A DNA stretch of 64,000 nucleotides from NCBI GenBank assembly GCA_949840905.1, contig CATKXW010000002.1:1-64000 (forward strand). The letters are read 5' to 3'. The position numbers were made by a program, and so were the translations under genes. The notes under the pieces were generated by a model. That model worked only from the letters and a program-made list of their open reading frames with translations. It had not been told where the DNA came from and made no database searches. Shown here one piece after another: positions 33,321-42,827 of this stretch. Every line of letters begins with the position of its first letter. Position 1 is the stretch's first letter. The stretch is from an uncultured Eggerthellaceae bacterium (GTDB taxonomy: Bacteria > Actinomycetota > Coriobacteriia > Coriobacteriales > Eggerthellaceae).

Positions 33321-33944
33321 ATGGGAATCGAACGAGCGAGCAACGCATTGATCCCTTACGTCATCGAGCAGAGCCCCCGCGGCGAGCGCAGCTATGACAT
33401 CTATTCACGTCTGTTGAACGACCGCATCGTCTTCTTGGGCGAGCAGATCGACGACAACGTGGCCAACTCCGTCATCGCGCAGCTGCTGCATCTGGAGAAC
33501 ACCGATCCGGACAAGGACATCTCCCTCTACATCAATTCGCCCGGCGGTTCGGTGACCGCAGGTCTGGGCATCCTCGACACCATGAACTTCATCAAGTGCG
33601 ACGTATCCACCATCTGCATCGGCGAGTGCGCATCGATGGCGGCCGTGCTGTTGAGCTCGGGCGCCAAGGGCAAGCGCTTCTGCCTGCCGAACTCCATGGT
33701 GCTCATCCACCAGCCGCTCGGCGGCGCTCAGGGCCAGCAGACCGAGATCGCCATCGTAGCCGATTTCATGCTGAAGACACGCAAGCGCCTGAACAAGATC
33801 CTGGCCGATAACACGGGCCAGTCCATCGAGCGCATCCAGCTCGACACCGAGCGCGACAACTACATGACGGCCGAAGAGGCCAAAGAATACGGCCTGGTGG
33901 ACGAGATCATCACCCATCACGGTGCCGACGCGAAGAAGGATTAG
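33321..33944 (+). CDS. clpP: ATP-dependent Clp protease proteolytic subunit
   Basis: ClpP forms the double-heptameric serine protease chamber fed by ClpX or other AAA+ unfoldases. The 207-aa protein has the full triad: S105 ([10 protein letters not shown]), H130 (LIHQPLGG) and D179 (DTERDNYM). Spacings of 25 and 49 residues match the E. coli enzyme. The serine motif reads ECASMAA instead of the usual QAASMGA, a mild variation. A short N-terminal extension precedes [20 protein letters not shown]. clpX begins 10 bases downstream. Confidence 0.97.
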   Translation: MGIERASNALIPYVIEQSPRGERSYDIYSRLLNDRIVFLGEQIDDNVANSVIAQLLHLENTDPDKDISLYINSPGGSVTAGLGILDTMNFIKCDVSTICIGECASMAAVLLSSGAKGKRFCLPNSMVLIHQPLGGAQGQQTEIAIVADFMLKTRKRLNKILADNTGQSIERIQLDTERDNYMTAEEAKEYGLVDEIITHHGADAKKD

Positions 33945-33954
33945 ACTCACCCTC

Positions 33955-35370
<1,416 letters not shown>

Positions 35371-35381
35371 CAGGTTCCGAC

Positions 35382-35428
35382 AGGCGCAAGCGCCGTTTCG
35401 CGTCTAGCGCGGAGCGGCGCTTGCGCCT
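35382..35428 (+). terminator. Long hairpin after clpX
   Basis: A perfect 14-bp inverted repeat (AGGCGCAAGCGCCG, 35382-35395; CGGCGCTTGCGCCT, 35415-35428) encloses a second small stem, CGCG-TCTAG-CGCG (35399-35411). The T tract after it is poor (ATGCTTCTTAC), so termination or RNA protection are both possible. It separates clpX from valS. Confidence 0.65.
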
Positions 35429-35484
35429 ATGCTTCTTACATATATAAGGTATAGACAGTGCAACGACGAGGGAAGAGAGCACCG

Positions 35485-38166
35485 ATGACGGCAACGTCCG
35501 AAGAGAACGGCAAGCAGAAGCCCTACGATCTCGGTGCCCATGAGCGGGCGCTGTTCGAGGCTTGGAAGGATGCGGGCTATTTCCAGCGAGGGGAGGGGTT
35601 CGGGCCGGATGCGGGTCGTTCCTACACCATCGTCATCCCGCCTCCCAACGTCACTGGCGTGCTGCATATGGGCCATGCCCTCAACGATACCATCCAGGAC
35701 GCCTGCATCCGTCATGCCCGCATGAGAGGCTTTCGCACCCGTTGGATCCTCGGCACCGACCATGCTGGCATCGCCACTCAGACCAAGGTGGACAAGCACT
35801 TGGCTGCCCAGGGCATCAGCCGTCGCGAGATCGGCCGTGAAGCCTTCATCGCGGCATGCCAGGAATGGCGTCTGGAATACGGCACCACCATCGTGAACCA
35901 GATAGCCGCCATGGGCTGTTCCTGCGATTATGCTGACGAGCAGTTCACCATGAGCCCGGAGTTCTCTGCGGCGGTGCGCAAGCTGTTCTGCGATTGGTAC
36001 CATGACGGCATCATCTATCGGGGCAAGCGCATCGTGAACTGGTGTCCTTCCTGTACCACCGCCATCGCCGACGACGAGGCGGAATACGAGGACGAGAAGG
36101 GCCATCTGTGGCATCTGCGCTATCCGCTCACCGAGCCGGTCGAGGGCATGGAATACCTGGTGGTGGCCACCACTCGTCCCGAGACCATGCTGGGCGACAC
36201 CGGTGTTGCGGTGAACCCCTCTGATGAGCGCTACAAGGCGCTGGTGGGCAAGACCGTGAAGCTTCCCTTGGTCGATCGCGAGATCCCCATCATCGCCGAT
36301 TTCTACGTGGACGCTTCTTTCGGCACTGGCGCGGTGAAGGTGACCCCGGCCCACGACCCCAATGACTTCGCCATGGGCGAGCGCGCGGGGCTGCCGAAGA
36401 TCAACGTGTTCGATGAGAGCGCTCATGTGGTGGATGGCTATGGGAAGTTCAGCGGCATGTCGCGCGAGGAGGCCCGCGAGACCGTGGTAGCGGCCTTCGA
36501 GGAGCTCGGGCTGCTCGATCATGTGGACGATCATGACCATTCGGTCATGCACTGCTATCGCTGCCACACCACCTTGGAGCCATGGCTGTCGGAGCAGTGG
36601 TTCGTGGCCGTGGATTCTTTGAAGGGGCCAGCTGCCGAAGCGGTGCGTTCTGGCGAGATAACCTTCCATCCGGCCCGTTGGGGCCAGGTATACCTCGATT
36701 GGCTCGAGAACCTGAAGGACTGGTGCATCTCACGGCAGCTGTGGTGGGGCCATCGCATCCCTATGTACTACTGTGATGAGTGCGGCTGGCAGGACGCCAG
36801 CGTCGACGAGGTGGAGATATGCCCGAACTGCGAGGCGCAGGTGCGCCAGGACGAGGACGTGCTCGATACCTGGTTCTCCTCCCAGCTGTGGCCCTTCGCC
36901 ACTCAAGGGTGGGGGGCTTTCGGCAACGAGGCGCCCGACCTGCAGAGATACTATCCCACCCAAGTGCTCTCCACGGCTCGCGACATCATGGGACTGTGGG
37001 TAGCGCGCATGGTGATGGCTTCGGAGTACTGCACCGGCCGCATCCCGTTCCGGGACGTCATCATCCATCCCACCGTGATGGGCGCTGATGGCAAGCCCAT
37101 GAGCAAATCGCGCGGCAACGGGGTGGATCCGCTGCGCCTCATGGAAGATTTCGGCGCTGATGGCATGCGATTCGGCTTGCTCATGCAGGTGACGGGCGCG
37201 CAGGCCATGCGCTTCGATGAGCAGAAGATAGAGGGAGCGCGCAACTTCGCGAACAAGATCCGCAATGCGGCGCGCTTCGTTATGATGCACCTCGACGGCT
37301 ACGAGGCGGGAGCCCCCGAGCCGCGCACCGTGGCCGATCGCTGGATATTCTCCCGCCTGTCCCATCTAGTGGCCCAGGTGGACCGTTGTTTCGAGAACTA
37401 TGAGTTCGGCGAGATGACCCGTGCGCTCTATGGCTTCTTCTGGAACGAGTTCTGCGATTGGTACATCGAGTTCTCCAAGAGCCGTCTGGGCGACGATGCT
37501 GATCCGGCCGATCGGGCGGCGTGCCAGCGCAACCTGCTCTTCGTGCTGGAGAGCGCCTTGAAGCTGCTGCATCCCATCATGCCGTTCATCACCGAGGAGA
37601 TATATCAAGAGCTGCCGGAGAAGGGCGCGCCGATGATCATCGTGGCTCCGTGGCCCGATGCCGCCGAGCTCTCGCGGTTCGAAGATGAGGCAGCGGAGCG
37701 CACCATCGAGATGGTGTGCTCGGTGGTGGGCGCGATCCGCTCGGCCCGCTCGCGCTACGGCCTTTCGCCTCGTACGCTGTTATGCGCGTGCGTGAAGACG
37801 GCCGATGCTGCCGATGGCGAGACGTTGCAGGCACACCGCTCCTTCATCGTCCATCTGGGCAACTTGGAGAAGCTGGAAGTGGGCACCGCTCTTGAGAAGC
37901 CTGCCGAATCGGTGGTGGCTTTGGGTCCGGGCCTGGAGGTCTACACTGTGCTGGCCGGTCATGTGGATTTCTCCGAAGAGCGTGCGCGTATGGAGAAGGA
38001 GGAGGCCAAGCTGGCCGCCGATGCCGCCAAGCTGGAGAAGAAGCTCTCCAACGAGGGATTCCTCGCCAAGGCCGACCCAGCGATCATCGAGAAGGATCGC
38101 GCGAAGCTGGCCGAGCTCACGGACAAGCTGCAGCGCATGCGCGCGCAACTGGCCGAAATAGGGTAG
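35485..38166 (+). CDS. valS: Valyl-tRNA synthetase
   Basis: ValS charges tRNA-Val. At 893 aa it is a standard class I synthetase: HIGH-type HMGH at 61-64 in PPPNVTGVLHMGHAL, the large CP1 editing domain with TTRPETMLGDT, and PMSKSRGN at 538-542 in place of strict KMSKS, a normal ValS variation. The anticodon-binding domain follows, and a C-terminal coiled coil of about 65 residues is rich in lysine and alanine. ATG 35485 has GGAAGAGAG upstream; GTG 35458 is an alternative start. AT-rich TATATAAGGTATAG at 35441-35454 may be its promoter. Confidence 0.96.
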   Translation: MTATSEENGKQKPYDLGAHERALFEAWKDAGYFQRGEGFGPDAGRSYTIVIPPPNVTGVLHMGHALNDTIQDACIRHARMRGFRTRWILGTDHAGIATQTKVDKHLAAQGISRREIGREAFIAACQEWRLEYGTTIVNQIAAMGCSCDYADEQFTMSPEFSAAVRKLFCDWYHDGIIYRGKRIVNWCPSCTTAIADDEAEYEDEKGHLWHLRYPLTEPVEGMEYLVVATTRPETMLGDTGVAVNPSDERYKALVGKTVKLPLVDREIPIIADFYVDASFGTGAVKVTPAHDPNDFAMGERAGLPKINVFDESAHVVDGYGKFSGMSREEARETVVAAFEELGLLDHVDDHDHSVMHCYRCHTTLEPWLSEQWFVAVDSLKGPAAEAVRSGEITFHPARWGQVYLDWLENLKDWCISRQLWWGHRIPMYYCDECGWQDASVDEVEICPNCEAQVRQDEDVLDTWFSSQLWPFATQGWGAFGNEAPDLQRYYPTQVLSTARDIMGLWVARMVMASEYCTGRIPFRDVIIHPTVMGADGKPMSKSRGNGVDPLRLMEDFGADGMRFGLLMQVTGAQAMRFDEQKIEGARNFANKIRNAARFVMMHLDGYEAGAPEPRTVADRWIFSRLSHLVAQVDRCFENYEFGEMTRALYGFFWNEFCDWYIEFSKSRLGDDADPADRAACQRNLLFVLESALKLLHPIMPFITEEIYQELPEKGAPMIIVAPWPDAAELSRFEDEAAERTIEMVCSVVGAIRSARSRYGLSPRTLLCACVKTADAADGETLQAHRSFIVHLGNLEKLEVGTALEKPAESVVALGPGLEVYTVLAGHVDFSEERARMEKEEAKLAADAAKLEKKLSNEGFLAKADPAIIEKDRAKLAELTDKLQRMRAQLAEIG

Positions 38167-38207
38167 TATATGCTGATATGTTCTCGTCGACTCGATAAGG
38201 AGGCACT

Positions 38208-38768
38208 ATGAGCGAGTTGCTCGCGCAACTATGGACCCCCGAGATGCAGGCCCTGTTCTCGGTCGTGGTCGTGCTGCTCGTCGTGCTGTACGTGCTCTCC
38301 ATCATCTGGGTGGTGCGCGATGCGTACTTGCGCGGTATGACCTGGTACGTCTGGGCCATCGTCGCGCTGGTGCCGGTGCTCGGCGTCATCGCCTATTGCA
38401 TCCTGCGGCCGCCCATGCTCAAGATCGATCGCGACGAGCAGAACTTGGAAGTGGCTTTGAAGAAGCGCCAGCTCATGCAGTACGGGGAATGCGCGAACTG
38501 CAACTATCCCGTTGAAGCCGACTATGTGCTGTGTCCGTCGTGCCATACGCAGCTGAAGAACCTGTGCGTTCGCTGCAAGCGCGCTCTTGAGCCGGCATGG
38601 ACGGTATGCCCCTACTGCGCCACCCCCGTTTCGGGCAGCAGCGCCACCGGTTCTGGTGGGAGCGGGAGCGCGCGCAGCTCTTCGCGCACCCGTTCGTCCT
38701 CTTCTCGCTCAGCCACGGCTCGCTCTTCGGCCCGCGGCGGCGAGCGAGAGCGCTCGACGCGCAGCTAG
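38208..38768 (+). CDS. Membrane protein with double zinc ribbon
   Basis: Function unknown. The 186-aa protein has two transmembrane helices (about 14-36 and 46-66, the second pair resembling the PLDc_N-type hairpin). A cytoplasmic double zinc ribbon follows, built from four CxxC pairs (CANC, CPSC, CVRC, CPYC), then a serine/arginine-rich tail of about 45 residues. A strong AAGGAGG precedes ATG 38208. It lies 41 bases after valS and 110 bases before thrS, so it may be expressed with either synthetase, but nothing in it suggests a tRNA role. Confidence 0.8.
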   Translation: MSELLAQLWTPEMQALFSVVVVLLVVLYVLSIIWVVRDAYLRGMTWYVWAIVALVPVLGVIAYCILRPPMLKIDRDEQNLEVALKKRQLMQYGECANCNYPVEADYVLCPSCHTQLKNLCVRCKRALEPAWTVCPYCATPVSGSSATGSGGSGSARSSSRTRSSSSRSATARSSARGGERERSTRS

Positions 38769-38878
38769 GCTTCTCGGATCGGCCTTCTCTCGCCCATCTT
38801 CTTCTTAACTTCATAGGTTCATGACCAGTCCGATGCAGGTGCTTTGTATGCACCCGGCAAAGAAAGGAAGAGCATCGT

Positions 38879-40798
38879 ATGAACATCCAGTTGCCCGACG
38901 GCTCGATCAAAGAGGTCGCTGAGGGAGCGACCATCGCCGATGTGGCGGCGTCCATCGGCGCCGGCCTCGCGAAAGCGGCCCTTGCTGGTAAGATAGACGG
39001 CACCTTCGCCGATCTGACGACGCCGGTGACCGAAGGGGCCACCGTAGAGATCATCACCGATCGCTCTCCTGAGGCTCTCGGCATCATGCGCCATTCGGCG
39101 GCCCATGTGATGGCCGAGGCCGTGCAGCTGCTCTACCCTGGCGCTCAGATCGCCTTCGGCCCCCAGACCGAAGACGGGTTCTTCTACGATTTCGAGCTGC
39201 CGGAAGGCCAGAGCATCTCCTCGGAGGACTTCGATGCCATCGAGGCCAAGATGGCCGAGATCGTGGCGGCGGGAGACCCCTTCGTACGCTCGGTGGTCAG
39301 TCGAGAGAAGGCCCGTGCGCTCTTCGCCGACCAGCGCTTCAAGCTCGAGCATGTGGACGAGCTGGATGCAGGCGAGGATATCAGCGTCTATGCCCATGGT
39401 TCCTTCACCGACCTGTGCGGCGGCCCTCACGTGCCCGACGCGTCCAAGATCGGCCCCTTCAAGCTGATGAAGACGGCCGGCGCTTATTGGAAGGGCGATT
39501 CGGATCGCGAGATGCTGCAGCGCATCTACGGCACGGCCTTCTTCAAGAAGAAGGACCTCGAAGAGCATCTGCGCAACATCGAGGAGGCTGAGAAGCGCGA
39601 TCACCGCAAGCTCGGCCGCGAGCTGGGCATCTACATGATGGACCCTATGGCGGGCGTGGGTCTGCCCATGTACCTTCCGGCCGGTGCCCGCGTCATCCGC
39701 ACCTTGCAGGAGTGGCTGCGCCGCGACCTGTACGAGCGCGGCTACGAAGAGGTCATCACGCCGCACATCTATAACGCTGATGTGTGGAAGACCTCCGGCC
39801 ATTATGGCTTCTATAAGGACAACATGTACTTCTTCGAGATCAACGAGGGTAGCGAGGCTGATCCTCGTCTGTCGGAGTATGGCGTGAAGCCCATGAACTG
39901 CCCGGGCCACGTGATGCTGTACAAAAACGAGCTGCATTCCTATCGTGACCTGCCGCTGCGCTACTTCGAGTTCGGCACGGTCTACCGTCACGAGATGTCG
40001 GGCGTGGTCCACGGCCTTCTGCGCGCCCGCGGCTTCACCCAAGACGACGCTCATATCTTCTGCACGCGCGAACAGGTCGTCGACGAGGTGGTGGCCATCC
40101 TCGACCTGGTGGATCACATCATGACCACCTTCGGCTTCGCTTACGAGGCCGAGATATCCACCCGTCCCGAGAAGTCCATCGGAACCGACGAAATGTGGGA
40201 GTACGCCACCAACGCGCTCATGGAGGCGTGCCGCATTCACGGCATCGACTACGATATCAACGAGGGCGACGGTGCCTTCTACGGGCCGAAGATCGACATC
40301 AAGGTGAAGGACGCTTTGGGTCGCACCTGGCAATGCTCCACGGTGCAAGTGGACTTCAACATGCCGGAGCGCTTCGATCTGGCCTATCGCACAGAGGACA
40401 ACACCGAGGCTCGACCTTGGATGCTCCACCGCGCCATATTCGGCTCCATCGAGCGTTTCTTGGGCATCCTGATCGAGCATTACGGCGGCGCTCTGCCTCT
40501 GTGGCTGGCACCGGTGCAGGCCGTGGTCATCCCCATCGCCGATCGTCATAAGGCGGCTGCCGCCGAGTTCGCCGGCGAGGTGAAGGGCGCAGGCGGCCGT
40601 GTGGAGCTATACGACCAGAACGAGCCCATGAAGGTGAAGATAGCCAAGGCTCAGGCGAAGAAGATACCCTATATGATCGTCATGGGCGACAAGGAGGTCG
40701 AGGAGGGCATGGTGAGCGTCCGCGACCGTGCCGAAGGCGACTTGGGCACCTGGGAGCGTACCAAGTTCCTCGATGTCATCAAAGGAGCCGCCCTTTAG
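38879..40798 (+). CDS. thrS: Threonyl-tRNA synthetase
   Basis: ThrS charges tRNA-Thr and edits mischarged serine. At 639 aa it is full-length: an N-terminal TGS domain (LPDGSIKEVAEGAT), an editing domain with HSAAHVMAEA and the CGGPHVPD motif, a class II catalytic core (motif 2 region TVYRHEMSGVVHGLLRARGF; motif 3 near the GSIERF segment), and a C-terminal anticodon-binding domain. The 110-base upstream gap holds a small GGTGC/GCACC hairpin but no T-box signature. AAAGGAAGAG is the ribosome-binding site. Its transcription terminator lies inside the opposing antiporter gene. Confidence 0.97.
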   Translation: MNIQLPDGSIKEVAEGATIADVAASIGAGLAKAALAGKIDGTFADLTTPVTEGATVEIITDRSPEALGIMRHSAAHVMAEAVQLLYPGAQIAFGPQTEDGFFYDFELPEGQSISSEDFDAIEAKMAEIVAAGDPFVRSVVSREKARALFADQRFKLEHVDELDAGEDISVYAHGSFTDLCGGPHVPDASKIGPFKLMKTAGAYWKGDSDREMLQRIYGTAFFKKKDLEEHLRNIEEAEKRDHRKLGRELGIYMMDPMAGVGLPMYLPAGARVIRTLQEWLRRDLYERGYEEVITPHIYNADVWKTSGHYGFYKDNMYFFEINEGSEADPRLSEYGVKPMNCPGHVMLYKNELHSYRDLPLRYFEFGTVYRHEMSGVVHGLLRARGFTQDDAHIFCTREQVVDEVVAILDLVDHIMTTFGFAYEAEISTRPEKSIGTDEMWEYATNALMEACRIHGIDYDINEGDGAFYGPKIDIKVKDALGRTWQCSTVQVDFNMPERFDLAYRTEDNTEARPWMLHRAIFGSIERFLGILIEHYGGALPLWLAPVQAVVIPIADRHKAAAAEFAGEVKGAGGRVELYDQNEPMKVKIAKAQAKKIPYMIVMGDKEVEEGMVSVRDRAEGDLGTWERTKFLDVIKGAAL

Positions 40799-40823
40799 CG
40801 TGCGCGCCCTTCGCGTTCGCTCA

Positions 40824-42164
40824 TCATCGACGCCGGTCCTTCCGGCGCGAGCGAGGAAGCCCTCTGCGTGCGCGGAGGGCTTCTTTCTGTTGGCGATGCC
40901 TCTCCGCCTCCAAGGCGCGGTGCTCGCGAAGGATGGGCAGGATCCGGCGCGGATCATGCTTCACTCGGCGCAGCGCCATGGCGAGCTCCGCATCGGCGGT
41001 GCGCATGAGCAGATGAGTGAGCAGGGGCATGAGGAACACGGTGATGCCGCCGGCGGCCACCAGGACCGATGCGGTCTGCTGGGTCATGGCACCGGCTGTC
41101 ACGGCTACAGAGGTGACGGCCACGATGAGGGGGAGGGCGGTGGTGCAGTACAGCGCCACGGCGATGCGGTCGCGCACCGAGAGGCTGCGCGAGATCTTGC
41201 CGGTGGAGACCCCGATGAACACCGGCACTGCTCGCACCAACAGCAAGAGCGCGATGAAGCCCACCAAAAGATCAGGGCTGGCCGTGACGGCTCGCAGATC
41301 TATCTTCGCACCCGATACGATGAAGAACAACGGGACGAAGAATCCGAAGGCGATGGAGCCGAGCTTCTGTTCGAGCAGCTCGTTGCCCTCGGGCACCACG
41401 TAGCGCACGATGAAGCCCGCGGCGAAGGCGCCCAACACGATATCGAGATCGAAGAGGGCTGAGACGGTGGTGAGCGTGACCAGGAGCAGCACGACCGTGC
41501 GCACGAGCATCTGGGAGTTGTTGTCGGCGTTGCGCTCGATGAAGCGGAACACATGGCCGCCGGCCTGGCGCGCCCGTTTCGGGATGATGCCGCACAGAAC
41601 GGCGATGAGGAGGAAGGCGAACAGCACCGCGACGGTGATCCATTCCGCGCGGGTGGAGAGCAAAAGGGTCATGGCTATGACCGGCGCTATCTCGCCCCAG
41701 GTGCCGTAGGCGAGCACCTCTTCGCCCACCCGGGTCTTCAGAAGGCCTCGTTCTTGGAGGATGGGCAGCAGGGTGCCGATGGCCGTGGTGGTGAGCGCGA
41801 TGGCCACGGCCAGCCCGTCGATATGAGTGGCCGATACCTGCGGCAGCACCACGACCACGCCGAAGGCGAGAGCGAGGGATGCCGCCCAGGTGACGATGCC
41901 CCGTTTGCCCTCAGTGCCGGAGAGGGCGACCGGATCGATCTCATAGCCGGCCAGCAGGAACAGAAAGCCCAGCCCCAGGTCGGATAGGAGACCGACCGCA
42001 TCGGTGGTGTGGATGATGTCGAAGCCATGGGGGCCGCATATCATGCCGGCTATGAGCAGGAACACCGTTTCCGGGATGGGCTTGTTGGGAATGCTCTGGG
42101 CGATGATGGGGCAGAGGAACGCCATGGCGACGATGACGGCGAGGGATATGAGATCGATGGCCAT
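40824..42164 (-). CDS. Cation:proton antiporter, CPA2 family
   Basis: A 446-aa membrane antiporter with 12-13 hydrophobic segments, of the KefB/NapA type that exchanges K+ or Na+ for H+. It opens with DLISLAVIVAMAFLCPII and the motif ETVFLLIAGMICGPHG, and the later GFFVPLFFIVSGAKIDL segment is typical of CPA2. There is no C-terminal RCK/TrkA-N domain; a short basic tail ends the protein. The start (complement of 42162-42164) has AAAGGAG nine bases upstream. The much longer minus-strand open frame reaching 43805 is rejected because it runs antisense through trxA and trxB. Confidence 0.9.
   Translation of the reverse strand: MAIDLISLAVIVAMAFLCPIIAQSIPNKPIPETVFLLIAGMICGPHGFDIIHTTDAVGLLSDLGLGFLFLLAGYEIDPVALSGTEGKRGIVTWAASLALAFGVVVVLPQVSATHIDGLAVAIALTTTAIGTLLPILQERGLLKTRVGEEVLAYGTWGEIAPVIAMTLLLSTRAEWITVAVLFAFLLIAVLCGIIPKRARQAGGHVFRFIERNADNNSQMLVRTVVLLLVTLTTVSALFDLDIVLGAFAAGFIVRYVVPEGNELLEQKLGSIAFGFFVPLFFIVSGAKIDLRAVTASPDLLVGFIALLLLVRAVPVFIGVSTGKISRSLSVRDRIAVALYCTTALPLIVAVTSVAVTAGAMTQQTASVLVAAGGITVFLMPLLTHLLMRTADAELAMALRRVKHDPRRILPILREHRALEAERHRQQKEALRARRGLPRSRRKDRRR
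40856..40886 (+). terminator. thrS terminator inside the antiporter gene's 3' end
   Basis: A perfect 9-bp stem, GAAGCCCTC (40856-40864) and GAGGGCTTC (40875-40883), is followed by TTTCT in the thrS direction. It is encoded within the last codons of the converging antiporter gene. A smaller hairpin CGCCGG/CCGGCG (40831-40847) lies between it and the antiporter stop. Confidence 0.8.
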
Positions 42165-42198
42165 GGTCGTGCGCTCCTTTCGCGAGATGCGACCTTTT

Positions 42199-42211
42199 CG
42201 CCTCCATTGTA
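42199..42211 (-). promoter_or_regulatory. Promoter region of the antiporter, one arm of a 13-bp inverted repeat
   Basis: On the minus strand this reads TACAATGGAGGCG, with TACAAT as the -10 box 42 bases before the antiporter start. The identical 13-mer occurs on the plus strand at 42291-42303. Confidence 0.6.
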
Positions 42212-42290
42212 GAGGAGGTGACGTCTCCCGTTTCGTATCAGGATGGAAACAGCTGGCCGACACAGGAGGACGTACGGGCGCTGTGGTGTT

Positions 42291-42303
42291 TACAATGGAG
42301 GCG
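42291..42303 (+). promoter_or_regulatory. Promoter region of trxA, second arm of the 13-bp inverted repeat
   Basis: TACAATGGAGGCG, with TACAAT as the -10 box 67 bases before the trxA ATG. No good -35 is visible on either strand, which would fit an activator-dependent or otherwise atypical promoter pair. Confidence 0.6.
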
Positions 42304-42362
42304 CGAATGAAATGGCGTGGGCCCAAAGGGGTGCCATGCGAGACCGTGAGAGGATGGAAACC

Positions 42363-42671
42363 ATGAGCGAGATCATCGGTTCTGCTGATTTCGATGCGAA
42401 GGTCTTGGACGCGGACAAACCCGTGCTGGTCGATTTCTTCGCCACTTGGTGCGGCCCGTGCCGCATGGTGGCGCCCGTGCTCGACGAAGTGGCCGCCGAG
42501 ATGGACGGCAAAGCCTATGTGTACAAGGTCGACATCGACCAGAGCCCCGACATCGCCGGACGCTTCGGCGTGAGCTCTGTGCCCACGCTCATATCCTTCG
42601 AGAACGGCGACATCAAGAAGCGCACGGTGGGCGCGCAGCCCAAGCAGAACATACTTGCGTTGCTCTCCTAG
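42363..42671 (+). CDS. trxA: Thioredoxin
   Basis: A 102-aa cytoplasmic thiol-disulfide reductant with the classical WCGPC active site (C30, C33), the PVLVDFFATWC strand before it and the cis-proline loop VSSVPTLISF. Standard length and fold. ATG 42363 has AGAGG ten bases upstream; ATG 42351 would add four residues. It is read divergently from the antiporter. Thioredoxin reductase, which recycles it with NADPH, is the next gene, separated by 156 bases with its own promoter. Confidence 0.97.
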   Translation: MSEIIGSADFDAKVLDADKPVLVDFFATWCGPCRMVAPVLDEVAAEMDGKAYVYKVDIDQSPDIAGRFGVSSVPTLISFENGDIKKRTVGAQPKQNILALLS

Positions 42672-42684
42672 GTTGCGCCATAAT
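42655..42684 (+). promoter_or_regulatory. Promoter of trxB
   Basis: TTGCGT (42655-42660) and CATAAT (42679-42684) with an 18-base spacer overlap the end of trxA. Transcription would start near 42691, giving a leader of about 135 bases that contains the hairpin at 42719-42759. Confidence 0.6.
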
Positions 42685-42718
42685 GAACCTGTTGAGCTAG
42701 ATTTTCCAGGATTCGGCT

Positions 42719-42759
42719 CGACGCAGACCTTTTCTTCGCTTGCGAGGGAGGTCGCGTCG
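42719..42759 (+). terminator. Hairpin in the trxB leader
   Basis: CGACGC-A-GACC pairs with GGTC-GCGTCG: a 10-bp stem with one bulged A and a 20-base loop, followed by a pyrimidine-rich GGCCTTCCTTTTG. It could terminate the trxA message or attenuate trxB. Confidence 0.5.
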
Positions 42760-42827
42760 GGCCTTCCTTTTGAACGGCCGCATCGCACTGCTTTGCGCGC
42801 GAGAAGGAAGGGCAGGTTCGAGCCATC

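Noticed and set aside
38769-38878. T-box riboswitch upstream of thrS, or one upstream of valS (35371-35484)
   Set aside because: Both leaders are only about 110 bases and lack the conserved AGGGTGG-type T-box sequence; only simple hairpins are present.
38819-40549. 576-codon minus-strand open frame opposite thrS
   Set aside because: thrS is fully supported by motifs across this region; the antisense frame has no recognisable domain.
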